Part shown: positions 56,827 through 64,000 of the stretch, in pieces | How positions within the stretch are numbered: the first letter of the stretch is position 1 | Layout: each line of letters begins with the position of its first letter | Origin: Deltaproteobacteria bacterium | Lineage (GTDB): Bacteria; Desulfobacterota; BSN033; UBA1163 | Assembly: GCA_016875195.1 (NCBI GenBank) | Contig: VGRY01000007.1 | Location: 1-64,000, forward strand | Direction: 5' to 3' | Length of the DNA: 64,000 nt | Made by a program: the position numbers and the translations under genes | Notes under the pieces: model-generated | Database searches by the model: none | What the model was told of the DNA's origin: nothing | Seen by the model: the letters and a program-made list of their open reading frames with translations, nothing else

Positions 56827-57705
56827 ATGCTGAAATCAATGACAGGCTACGGAAGAGGGGAAGGGGAGACCAGTTTGGGAAGGGTCCTTATCGAATCCCG
56901 CTCGGTCAACCACCGTTATAGCGATATTAACATCAAGCTTCCGAAACGCATGGTGACCTTTGAAAACCGGATCAAAGAGATGATTCGATCTCATGTATCA
57001 AGAGGCAGGATTGACGTCTCGATTAAACTGGATTCCCTCGAAGGTGAGAAGGTTCAGCTTCAGGTCAATTCTGGCCTCGCCGAACAGTACTTTCAGGCCC
57101 TTGTCGCATTGAAAGATAAGTTTCAACTTAAGGGTGAGATCACCCTGGAACTGCTGGCTGAAGCCAAAGACCTGATCTCGGCGAAAGAAGAGTCCGGAGA
57201 TATTGAACCCTACTGGCAGGAAATCGTCCCGATCCTGAAACGGTCCTTACAGGAGATGGATGAGATGAAACGCCTGGAAGGGGATACGCTTACAAAAGAC
57301 ATAGAGAAACGGCTGGAACGAATCACCCAGCAACTGGAGGAGATCAAAGCCCAGTATCCTTCTTCTGTGAAGGCCTATCAAAACAGGCTTCGGGAAAGAC
57401 TTCAATCTCTACTTGGAGGGATTGAAGTGGATCCCATCCGGTTACAACAGGAAGTGGCCATCCTCGCCGAACGGACGGATATCACAGAGGAAATTGTGAG
57501 GGCCCAGAGTCACCTCAACCAGCTTGCCCAGTTCTTCAATGCGAAAGAGTCTGTAGGCAGGAAAATGGATTTTCTGATTCAGGAGATCCATCGCGAAGTC
57601 AATACCGTAAGCTCAAAAGTCAATGACGCGGAGATCTCCCGGAAGGTAGTGGAGATTAAAAGTGAATTGGAAAAGATCCGGGAGCAAGTGCAGAACATCG
57701 AGTAG
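56827..57705 (+). CDS. YicC-family endoribonuclease
   Basis: The 292-residue protein begins LKSMTGYGRGEGE, the mark of the YicC family, followed by IESRSVNHRYSDINIKLPKRM near 20-41. The long coiled-coil middle (residues 145-190) is followed by the C-terminal domain with QEVAILAERTDITEEIVRAQSHL and GRKMDFLIQEIHREVNTV near 247-264, as usual. YicC proteins are Mg-dependent RNases that can target small RNAs. It lies upstream of gmk, but a repeat spacer and no remA-like gene come between. Confidence 0.92.
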   Translation: MLKSMTGYGRGEGETSLGRVLIESRSVNHRYSDINIKLPKRMVTFENRIKEMIRSHVSRGRIDVSIKLDSLEGEKVQLQVNSGLAEQYFQALVALKDKFQLKGEITLELLAEAKDLISAKEESGDIEPYWQEIVPILKRSLQEMDEMKRLEGDTLTKDIEKRLERITQQLEEIKAQYPSSVKAYQNRLRERLQSLLGGIEVDPIRLQQEVAILAERTDITEEIVRAQSHLNQLAQFFNAKESVGRKMDFLIQEIHREVNTVSSKVNDAEISRKVVEIKSELEKIREQVQNIE

Positions 57706-57719
57706 GAGGATATAAGTTT

Positions 57720-57860
57720 CCTTTAACGATCAAATGGATATTGACGTTTTTCGTTGTCGAAGCTCGTATCGAGACTCGTTCAAAGAGGCCTGATGCTCGA
57801 GTATCATTTTCCGAGTTTCGAGTTTCGATACCAGCATCGTCACCGTAGACCCATTTTCTT
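57720..57860. repeat. CGAAGCTCG / CGAGCATCG word-repeat spacer
   Basis: Words TCGTTGTCGAAGCTCGTATCGAG, CTGATGCTCGAGTATC, GAGTTTCGAGTTTCGATACC and AGCATCGTCACCG recur, partly complementary. This matches the family at 27025-27225. No gene is in this spacer; where other members of this phylum often carry remA between yicC and gmk, none is present here. Confidence 0.6.
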
Positions 57861-57901
57861 TAAAATTATAACCTTGACCGGTAAAGACTTTTGGTTTCCA
57901 A

Positions 57902-58522
57902 ATGGAAAATCAAGAACAGGTAAACAAACGGGGAAAAGGGCTCGTGTTCATTATCTCTGCGCCTTCGGGCGCGGGGAAGACCACTCTGGTGAGAAGGGTG
58001 ATGGAGGAATTGCCCGGTCTTCGATTTTCAGTTTCCTATACCACACGTCCTCCCAGGGCCAGCGAGAAGGAGGGGGTGGATTACCATTTTGTTTCCAGGG
58101 ATGTGTTCCAGGAGATGGTAACAAATGAGAAATTTTTAGAGTGGGCAGAAGTCCTGGGCCATTGTTATGGAACAGCCCAGGTGGATGTCAACTCTCTGGA
58201 GTCGGAAAGGATAGATCTGATTCTCGATATCGATACACAGGGAGCGAAGAAGGCGAAGGAGAAGCTGGCCAGCGCCATATTGATCTTCATTCTGCCTCCT
58301 TCCATAGATGTCCTTCAGGAACGATTATTAGGCAGAGGCCTCGATTCAGCGGAGACCATTCAATTTCGCTTGGCACATGCTAAAAACGATATTGAGGAAG
58401 CCCACTGGTACGACCATATCATTGTCAATGAGAGGGTTGAAGAGGCTGTTGAAAAATTAAAAACGATCATCATCTCTAAAAGAGACCAAAAGGAGGAAAA
58501 ATCATGGCAAGGGTTACAGTAG
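57902..58522 (+). CDS. gmk: Guanylate kinase
   Basis: The 206-residue protein has the P-loop [14 protein letters not shown] near 20-33, the GMP-binding [20 protein letters not shown] near 47-66, and [13 protein letters not shown] near 80. It converts GMP to GDP. ATG 57902 lies just downstream of the repeat spacer, with GGTTTCC but no strong ribosome site. Its last 19 bases overlap the rpoZ start. Confidence 0.96.
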   Translation: MENQEQVNKRGKGLVFIISAPSGAGKTTLVRRVMEELPGLRFSVSYTTRPPRASEKEGVDYHFVSRDVFQEMVTNEKFLEWAEVLGHCYGTAQVDVNSLESERIDLILDIDTQGAKKAKEKLASAILIFILPPSIDVLQERLLGRGLDSAETIQFRLAHAKNDIEEAHWYDHIIVNERVEEAVEKLKTIIISKRDQKEEKSWQGLQ

Positions 58523-58725
58523 AGGATTGTTTGAAAAAGGTGGAAAGCCGGTTTGAACTGGTCGTCCTGGCAGCAAGAAGAGCTAAAATGCTGATGAAAG
58601 GAGCAAAACCCCTGGTCGAAACGGATAACCGGGCCATCGTGAACGCCCTTCGGGAAGTGGCTGACGGGAAAGTAAAATTTATCAACCCAAGAGATAAACA
58701 GATGGGTGCGTCTCGGGAGGAGTAA
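58504..58725 (+). CDS. rpoZ: RNA polymerase omega subunit
   Basis: The 73-residue protein starts [20 protein letters not shown], followed by [19 protein letters not shown] and [16 protein letters not shown], the conserved omega core. It helps assemble beta-prime in RNA polymerase. An AGGAGGAAA site inside gmk precedes ATG 58504. gmk-rpoZ order is standard. The stop shares one base with the next start. Confidence 0.96.
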   Translation: MARVTVEDCLKKVESRFELVVLAARRAKMLMKGAKPLVETDNRAIVNALREVADGKVKFINPRDKQMGASREE

Positions 58726-60158
58726 TGAGGGCAGGGATGATAGGAAAAAAAGTCACCCTGGAAAGCCAGGGGACTGGATTAATTGCCGATCCTATCTATC
58801 ACTATGTCGTGATGACCGACTGTATCCGTGGAGAGAAGACCGAGAGAGATCTGATCGACTCTCCTTATGTTCAACGGTTGCGTCGCATCTTTCAACTCCA
58901 GAGTGCCCGCTGGGTCTTTCCCTCTGCAGAACACACCCGTTTTCAGCATTCACTCGGGACGATGCATGTAGCAGGAGTTTTTTCAGAACAACTCTATCCC
59001 TCCCTGTTTGATATCTTTAAATCGGAACTTCCTTCTTTCTGCTATGTCGAAGAGTTACTGAGGGTAGCCGGCCTGCTTCATGACATCGGACATGGTCCGT
59101 TCTGCCATTTTTTCGACGAGCAATATCTATCGCGCTTTCAGACCAATCATGAAGAGATCGGACAGTATATCATCCGCGAAAAAGTCTCTTCTATATTGAA
59201 AGGGATTCGCAGGAGCGCTCGAGGCCCATTGAAAAAAACGGAGACCCTCGATCCGGATCAAGTGGCCTTTCTCATCAAAAGACCTCAAAAGAAGGAGAGA
59301 CAAAAGTATCCGAAATGGCTTATCTTTCTACAGCAACTCTTCAGGGGGATCTTTACCTTTGACAATATCGACTATGTACTCAGAGATGCTTATATGACCG
59401 GTGTCTCCATCGGGCCTGTTGATTGGAGGCGGCTTCTCTTTTATACCTCCTTTCGTAAAGAGGGGCTCGTTCTCGATAAGAGGGGAATGGATGCCCTGGC
59501 GATGTTCCTCAATGCGCGACTTTACCTTTACTCCAATGTCTATTATCATCGAACCACACGCTCCATTGACCTTCAGCTCCATGAGATCTTTAAAGAGACC
59601 ATGGAGATCCTCTGTCCTTTTCATCCCGTCAAAGAAATCGATCAATATCTTGACCTGACAGACTGGTTTCTGATGGAAAAGGTGATGGAGTGGAAGAAGT
59701 CCCTGTCGCCCAAAGAGAGACGGCTGGGCGAAAAATGGGGAGAGGTGCTTTCCAGGAAGCTGAAATGGAGTAGTGTCTTTGAGGAGAAATTGACTCTCAA
59801 GGAGATGGAGGTCGGGAGACCGATCTTCCTGACGCCTGAAGAGGTGAGAAGAAGAATGGAGGCTGTATTGCCCGCGCCAATAAGAAAGGTGGATTTTTAT
59901 GTGGATATGGCCCATCACGACCCCAGACCTCTCAATCCTTGGCATGAGACAGAAGGAGCGACCCTGCTGATTTACGACCCGGGAGTCCGCAGGATTTCAA
60001 GGGAACCCCTCCGGAAACTCTTCCAGTATATCCCGGCAAAAGTGGCCATCTGTCGCGTCTATGCGCTGGATCACCGTTTTGATCGCCAGTTGAGCCAGGC
60101 CGCACGCCAGGCCCTTTCATCCGAAGGACCCGTCGAAACTTTCGAAACGAACCTATAA
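58725..60158 (+). CDS. HD-domain phosphohydrolase (SAMHD1-like)
   Basis: The 477-residue protein has the HD set: PYVQRLRRIFQLQSARWVFPSAEHTRFQHSLG near 47-78 (first His), LLHDIGHGPFCHFFDEQY near 116 (HD pair) and FDNIDYVLRDAYMTG near 208 (last Asp). This arrangement is typical of dNTP triphosphohydrolases of the SAMHD1/YdhJ kind. It may regulate dNTP pools or act in phage defence. The C-terminal 200 residues are less conserved. Start overlaps the rpoZ stop by one base. Confidence 0.85.
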   Translation: MRAGMIGKKVTLESQGTGLIADPIYHYVVMTDCIRGEKTERDLIDSPYVQRLRRIFQLQSARWVFPSAEHTRFQHSLGTMHVAGVFSEQLYPSLFDIFKSELPSFCYVEELLRVAGLLHDIGHGPFCHFFDEQYLSRFQTNHEEIGQYIIREKVSSILKGIRRSARGPLKKTETLDPDQVAFLIKRPQKKERQKYPKWLIFLQQLFRGIFTFDNIDYVLRDAYMTGVSIGPVDWRRLLFYTSFRKEGLVLDKRGMDALAMFLNARLYLYSNVYYHRTTRSIDLQLHEIFKETMEILCPFHPVKEIDQYLDLTDWFLMEKVMEWKKSLSPKERRLGEKWGEVLSRKLKWSSVFEEKLTLKEMEVGRPIFLTPEEVRRRMEAVLPAPIRKVDFYVDMAHHDPRPLNPWHETEGATLLIYDPGVRRISREPLRKLFQYIPAKVAICRVYALDHRFDRQLSQAARQALSSEGPVETFETNL

Positions 60159-60466
60159 GAGCCTCCAACTATTAGAATACACTCCTTTTTCAACCTTGTC
60201 ATGAAAGGTTAGGCCATGTTAAAATTAATTTGTTAATTTAATTTTTTGAAAAAAAGAGATTTTTGAGTTAATGGATCAAAAGAATCATCATAAAATCCCC
60301 CTTAATCCCCCTTTGCCTGTCTTTGACAGGGAAAAGATTACCAAAGGGGGAACCCCTTTTGCCTCCCTTTGGCAAATAGGGAGGTTGGGAGGGATTTTAT
60401 AAAGTTTTTTTCAAACCGCTAAAGTATTAAAATTAATAAATTAATGAACAAAGAAAGGTGCTCGTC
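60159..60466. repeat. Gene-free spacer with a CCCCCTTAATCCCCC hairpin element
   Basis: At about 60288-60404, AAAATCCCCCTTAATCCCCC and GGAGGGATTTTATAAAG form ends of an inverted repeat enclosing TTGCCTGTCTTTGACAGGGAA and CCTCCCTTTGGCAAATAGGG, which pair within. It divides the gmk-rpoZ-HD run from the MoxR cluster. A TTAATTT-rich stretch on either side may carry the cluster's promoter. Confidence 0.7.
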
Positions 60467-61804
60467 GTGGAAAAAAACGGATATCAGAAGCAGGTAATGA
60501 CCCTCTATCGCTTTATCAGCGATCATCTCTATTTCAATCGGCCGGATATTGAAGTTAAAGGCGAGACCTATAACTCTGTCATCCTCTTCAGTCTGTTGAC
60601 TGGCCTGCTCAAAGGGAAAGAACTGATTATCGGAGAACCAGGATTAGGCAAAACGACCTCTGCTGAATTTATCTGCTCACTGATCTATCAATTTCCGTTG
60701 GGGGTGATCTGGGGCAGTGAAGTTTCAGGCCATCCGGAGCAGACCGAGGAAAAGATCATTGGCAGACCGGACCTAGGAAAACTGAACCGGGGCGAGGAGG
60801 ATGTCGTGTGGACCAATTTTGCACAGGTCCCCGTTAAGATCGTGGATGAAATAAACCGTCTTCCAGAGACGAAACAGAGCATGATTCTCGATGGAGTGGA
60901 TAGGGGCAACTGGGAATATCTGAATGAGATGATCATCAACGATGAATACTGTCTGTTTGCCACTGCCAATTATCAGGACGGAGGGACGAACACGATCATC
61001 GCTCCTTTGATCGACCGGTTCGATGTCATTGTAGAGTCAAGATATCCAGGTCCCAACCTCTCCTTTCTCATAGGAAAATCACGCAGGAAAGAACAGGTTC
61101 TGAGACATCCCAAATATGAGAAGGCTCTCCATCGTATTCTGAAATCAAAGGTCGCCTACGAGAAAAAAATTCCGAAATTGGAGGAGGTCTGCGACGCCTT
61201 CGGAGAATATGTTGAAGAAACAACGGGGATAAAACCTTTGAGGAGGGAAGATCGCAACCATATCCGAACCGAAATAGAAAGCCTCGAATTAGATCTCGAT
61301 GCCAGCGCCTTTACGCGGATGGTATTGGCTGAACTTTCATTCTGCGACCGTTACGGACAGAAAAGAATCGTAGAGAATTGCGAAGAGGGCTGTCATTATA
61401 CAGGATATCTCTGCCGTCAGATTAAAAATTGCGCCTCGAACCGCCTTCCGACCTCCATTAAACTGTTTGCCCAGGGGCTGGCCTGGTTATCGGGAGACTC
61501 CGAAATCGATATCGAACATGTGAAGGCCATCATGCCGTTTACCTTTTCGCATCGTATCCAGTGGAAAGACGAGGTCATCTCACAAAAAGAGAGGGCGAAA
61601 CGGGATGACCCCTTTCAGATCTTTCTTGCCAAGGAAGCAGTCAAAACGGTTTCCCAGAGATACCGGGAACAGAGTGATCATCTGAAAGATGCACTTGCCT
61701 TAGGATCGAAAATCTTTCAGGGTGAATCCTTGGAACCCCTCGAAGGGGATCATCCGATTTATGCCGAAATCAAGAAAGATCTTCTCCGCAGAAGAAATCA
61801 GTGA
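60467..61804 (+). CDS. MoxR-type AAA+ ATPase with Cys-rich insertion
   Basis: I choose GTG 60467, with GAAAGG nine bases upstream; GTG 60458 is in frame. The 445-residue protein has Walker A GEPGLGKTT at residues 56-64, a Walker B VKIVDEINRLP near 124, a sensor ATANYQDGGTNTI near 164 and an arginine-finger region PLIDRFDVI near 179. Unusual is a stretch near residue 291-321 holding five cysteines spaced C-x11-C-x3-C-x6-C-x5-C, which might bind a metal or Fe-S cluster. MoxR ATPases work with VWA proteins to insert metals or remodel enzymes. The partner VWA gene is at 62573. Confidence 0.85.
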   Translation: MEKNGYQKQVMTLYRFISDHLYFNRPDIEVKGETYNSVILFSLLTGLLKGKELIIGEPGLGKTTSAEFICSLIYQFPLGVIWGSEVSGHPEQTEEKIIGRPDLGKLNRGEEDVVWTNFAQVPVKIVDEINRLPETKQSMILDGVDRGNWEYLNEMIINDEYCLFATANYQDGGTNTIIAPLIDRFDVIVESRYPGPNLSFLIGKSRRKEQVLRHPKYEKALHRILKSKVAYEKKIPKLEEVCDAFGEYVEETTGIKPLRREDRNHIRTEIESLELDLDASAFTRMVLAELSFCDRYGQKRIVENCEEGCHYTGYLCRQIKNCASNRLPTSIKLFAQGLAWLSGDSEIDIEHVKAIMPFTFSHRIQWKDEVISQKERAKRDDPFQIFLAKEAVKTVSQRYREQSDHLKDALALGSKIFQGESLEPLEGDHPIYAEIKKDLLRRRNQ

Positions 61805-62565
61805 TGAAAAACGGCGATTTAAAGAAAAAAAGTTTCCACCCCCCTGTGTCAAAGCCGAACACTTTCTCGAATCCTTTTGAAGAATTCAGGACGTTCCATT
61901 TCCGCAAAGAAGAAATCCCTTTGGACCGGATTGTCCAGTCAGCCGAAGTGGTCATGGATCAGATTCGGCTCGGGTACGAGAAGCTTCTGGAAGAGGAAGC
62001 AAAAGAATTGGTCTGGATGGTTCAGTATAACACGATCATCAAGGCCTATGAGGTGGCAGAGAAATATATTAAAGAGATCGATTATTCAGCGGAGGATATC
62101 GAGGATTTCTGCTTTGCCCTGGAAAACACCCAGAAGATTCCCTATCTCATTCCCGGGCCTGCAGGAATCTATATCTCCGCATTGTGCAATTATGCGAAAG
62201 AAGAGGAGATCGTCCTGAAGCTCTCCGAGTTGAAGACGGAGATCAATCTCATCGGGTTTCGCCTTCCTAAAGGGAAACGGCTTATGGTGGAAGGAGATAC
62301 AGGCGATTTTACTGGCATCGGTCTGGAAGGCGGAGAGATGGTGATTGAGGGGAGCTCAAAAAACTGGACCGGTGCAGGAATGCGATCTGGAAAGATCTTA
62401 GTCAAGAAGAACATCGGTCTCCACACCGGAGAGTGGATGATGGGTGGAGAGATCTATGTGGGAGGAAGGGTAAGGGGACTCGGAAATATCGTCGAAGGAA
62501 AGGTCTTTGAGAGGGAGAAGCTGGTTTATCCGGGAAAAGCTCGAAATCCCAACATCTATTATTGA
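61804..62565 (+). CDS. GXGXG beta-helix protein (FwdC/GltB-like C-terminus)
   Basis: The start ATG 61804 shares a base with the ATPase stop (TGATG). The 253-residue protein has a helical N-terminal half with no match I know, and from about residue 158 a GXGXG repeat region (VEGDTGDFTGIGLEGGEMVIEG, then AGMRSGKILVKK, GEWMMGGEIYVGG) as found in formylmethanofuran dehydrogenase subunit C and the end of glutamate synthase. The right-handed beta helix is structural in both. It has none of the catalytic parts of those enzymes. Its place between a MoxR ATPase and a VWA protein is the main clue to function. Confidence 0.75.
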   Translation: MKNGDLKKKSFHPPVSKPNTFSNPFEEFRTFHFRKEEIPLDRIVQSAEVVMDQIRLGYEKLLEEEAKELVWMVQYNTIIKAYEVAEKYIKEIDYSAEDIEDFCFALENTQKIPYLIPGPAGIYISALCNYAKEEEIVLKLSELKTEINLIGFRLPKGKRLMVEGDTGDFTGIGLEGGEMVIEGSSKNWTGAGMRSGKILVKKNIGLHTGEWMMGGEIYVGGRVRGLGNIVEGKVFEREKLVYPGKARNPNIYY

Positions 62566-62572
62566 GTGACTC

Positions 62573-64000
62573 ATGGAAGAAGAAAGACTGCAAGCCATCA
62601 TTGAAGAGATGTGGCCCCGTCTAAAGAGGAAACACCTCTTTCCTGAAATTCCCGTTCCCAAAGTCGGGAAGGTGGTTGATCTTTCAGTTGACGAACAGGG
62701 TATGGATGACTCCGCGGAACGCCGCGTGGGGTTGGAGATGAAAGAGAAACAGATGACCATCAACCCCGCCTTTCTCTCTACCCTGAAAGGAAAGATGACC
62801 GAGGAGAACCTGATCGAAGCGCTTCTCGATCATGGAATTACTCACTATACCTTCTGTCCATGGGATTTTCAGACCCATCTCATGCTCTATGCCGAAGCCA
62901 AAAAAGTGATGGGCGATAAGGAGTCAGCCAAACAGGCTGCTAATTACTTCATCGATGTCATTGCCGATACTCACTGTGTGAAAAAGAGGGCAACCGAGAT
63001 CCCTGAATTACACCGAAACCTCAAAAAGGGAGCGGTTGAGGAGGTTATCGCCTCTCTCTACCAGAAGATCTGGGGAATCGATCTCGGCATCTCGCCCCAA
63101 GGTAAAGAGGAAAAGGGACGTGCTGAGATTGTCCGGAGGCTTGCGAGAATTCCATATCTGGATCGGTCCAGGTGGACCGAAAGTATCCGGAAGTTTACAC
63201 GTTCTCTCAAGCCCCTTCTCCTTTTGGCGCAGCAAGAACAGGAAGCCAGGGGAGGAAAAGGAGATTCGAATCCTCAGGGAGAACATGATATGAATCACTA
63301 CTCCTATGAAGAGATCGATGATGGACTGAGGGAATATGCCCAAAAGACGATGGGCCTTTCAGAATTCAGAGAAGTGGTTGAGGATTTTTCCACTGAGTTG
63401 AAGGAGATGGGTTATGGAATTGAGGGGGGGATGGGAAGGGGGAGAGGAACTCACATTGATGCCGATATCCTTTTCTATATGAAACTGGCAGAGAATTATT
63501 CCATCCCGGTAAAGAGACTTCCTCTCGAAAAAACAGGAACCCTCCACCCCCATTCCCATTCCCCATGGGAGGTTGGAACACCTTTTCAAGATATCGACAT
63601 CTGGACCAGTTTCGGAAAGATCATGCCAGGAATCACACAGACCTGGAAGAAAAAGGAAGGTAAGGGTCGGGGAAAAATTGAGGGGACGCCAGACTGCCTG
63701 ATCATCATCGATTCTTCGGGAAGTATGATCAATCCACGGAAAAGCCTTTCCTATGCGGTCCTTGGGGCAGCCTGTGCAACCAATGCCTATCTGAGGAACA
63801 ATTCAAAAGTGGCGGTCTATAATTTCAGCGACGCTCCCATGGGAGGCCGGGAAATTCTCGATTACACCGAGAATCGGGAGGATATCTACCGGGCACTCTG
63901 TAAATACTTCGGAGGCGGAACCGCATTGGATCTCGAAGATATCATGCCTCTGATTAAAGGAAAAAAAGAACTCGACCTGTTTATCATCACAGACATGAAG
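62573..64000 (+). CDS. VWA-domain protein with HxxxH segment (cut by window edge)
   Basis: The frame is open from ATG 62573 to the window end (476 codons), so it is 3-prime partial. The N-terminal part has an HGITHY segment (His87, His91) and ADTHC near 131-135, which look like the metal site of DUF2201-type predicted metallopeptidases, although the usual H-E-x-x-H Glu is Gly. The VWA domain has the MIDAS motif DSSGSM at residues 380-385, a Thr in GGGTALD near 439 and TDMK at the edge. Such proteins are the usual partners of MoxR ATPases. It starts seven bases after the GXGXG gene. Confidence 0.8.
   Translation, partial: MEEERLQAIIEEMWPRLKRKHLFPEIPVPKVGKVVDLSVDEQGMDDSAERRVGLEMKEKQMTINPAFLSTLKGKMTEENLIEALLDHGITHYTFCPWDFQTHLMLYAEAKKVMGDKESAKQAANYFIDVIADTHCVKKRATEIPELHRNLKKGAVEEVIASLYQKIWGIDLGISPQGKEEKGRAEIVRRLARIPYLDRSRWTESIRKFTRSLKPLLLLAQQEQEARGGKGDSNPQGEHDMNHYSYEEIDDGLREYAQKTMGLSEFREVVEDFSTELKEMGYGIEGGMGRGRGTHIDADILFYMKLAENYSIPVKRLPLEKTGTLHPHSHSPWEVGTPFQDIDIWTSFGKIMPGITQTWKKKEGKGRGKIEGTPDCLIIIDSSGSMINPRKSLSYAVLGAACATNAYLRNNSKVAVYNFSDAPMGGREILDYTENREDIYRALCKYFGGGTALDLEDIMPLIKGKKELDLFIITDMK

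Noticed and set aside
1-64000. CRISPR array
   Set aside because: The iterated words are irregular, 5-12 bases, without uniform spacers, and no cas gene is present.

Overview
The window looks like a chromosomal piece of an anaerobic bacterium, most likely a Desulfobacterota (deltaproteobacterial) lineage near the syntrophic or sulfate-reducing groups. The grounds are the long housekeeping run rpmF-plsX-fab-rpiB-comEB-nrdR-rib-nusB, two acyl-CoA dehydrogenases, FolE2 plus QueD, an archaeal-length thymidylate synthase, many TTG and GTG starts, and intergenic regions packed with short hairpin repeats. This assignment is inference; no rRNA is present.

Layout. Positions 1-4007 hold the end of a defence-island-type locus: the tail of a DUF499 ATPase, an OLD-family ATPase/TOPRIM nuclease and two small proteins. 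From 4228 to 10687 there is a metallo-beta-lactamase-fold hydrolase, then on the minus strand a phosphate uptake cluster (pstB, pstS, pstC, pstA, a second divergent pstB, phoU) and a small GGQ release-factor-like protein. From 10860 to 17001 there are mixed single genes: a double-ACT protein, an MFS transporter, a TPR lipoprotein, an exported protein with an internal duplication, an SPFH protein and a PAS histidine kinase. From 17234 to 31031 runs a long plus-strand block for envelope and cofactor synthesis: DUF177, L32, plsX, an acyl-CoA dehydrogenase where fabH is usually found, fabD, fabG, acpP, fabF, rpiB, dCMP deaminase, nrdR, ribD, ribE, ribBA, ribH, nusB and a lone M17 N-terminal domain. 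From 31124 to 38279 come a branched-chain aminotransferase, an NYN protein, plsY, tRNA-Pro(CGG), a thymidylate synthase family gene, a second acyl-CoA dehydrogenase, queD-folE2 and glycerate kinase.

Positions 38286-47300 are accessory: three toxin-antitoxin modules (VapBC-like; AbrB plus a RelE-like toxin broken by an early amber codon; AbiE-like), two secreted alpha/beta hydrolases, an exported DJ-1/PfpI protein, an intact FadL-like porin and the 3-prime stub of a second one. From 47321 to 60158 lie a large MalT/SARP-like regulator, xseA-xseB-ispA-dxs, tlyA, DUF4416, yicC, gmk, rpoZ and an HD hydrolase. The window ends in a three-gene cluster (MoxR-type ATPase with a Cys-rich insertion, a GXGXG beta-helix protein, a VWA protein cut by the window edge) that is the best candidate here for an uncharacterised system.

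A second theme is repeats. At least four families of 90-240 bp intergenic elements, plus many hairpins built from iterated 5-12 bp words, sit between genes. They supply the last residues of FabF and of the histidine kinase, abut the start codons of ribE, fabG and tlyA, and separate genes within otherwise compact operons.
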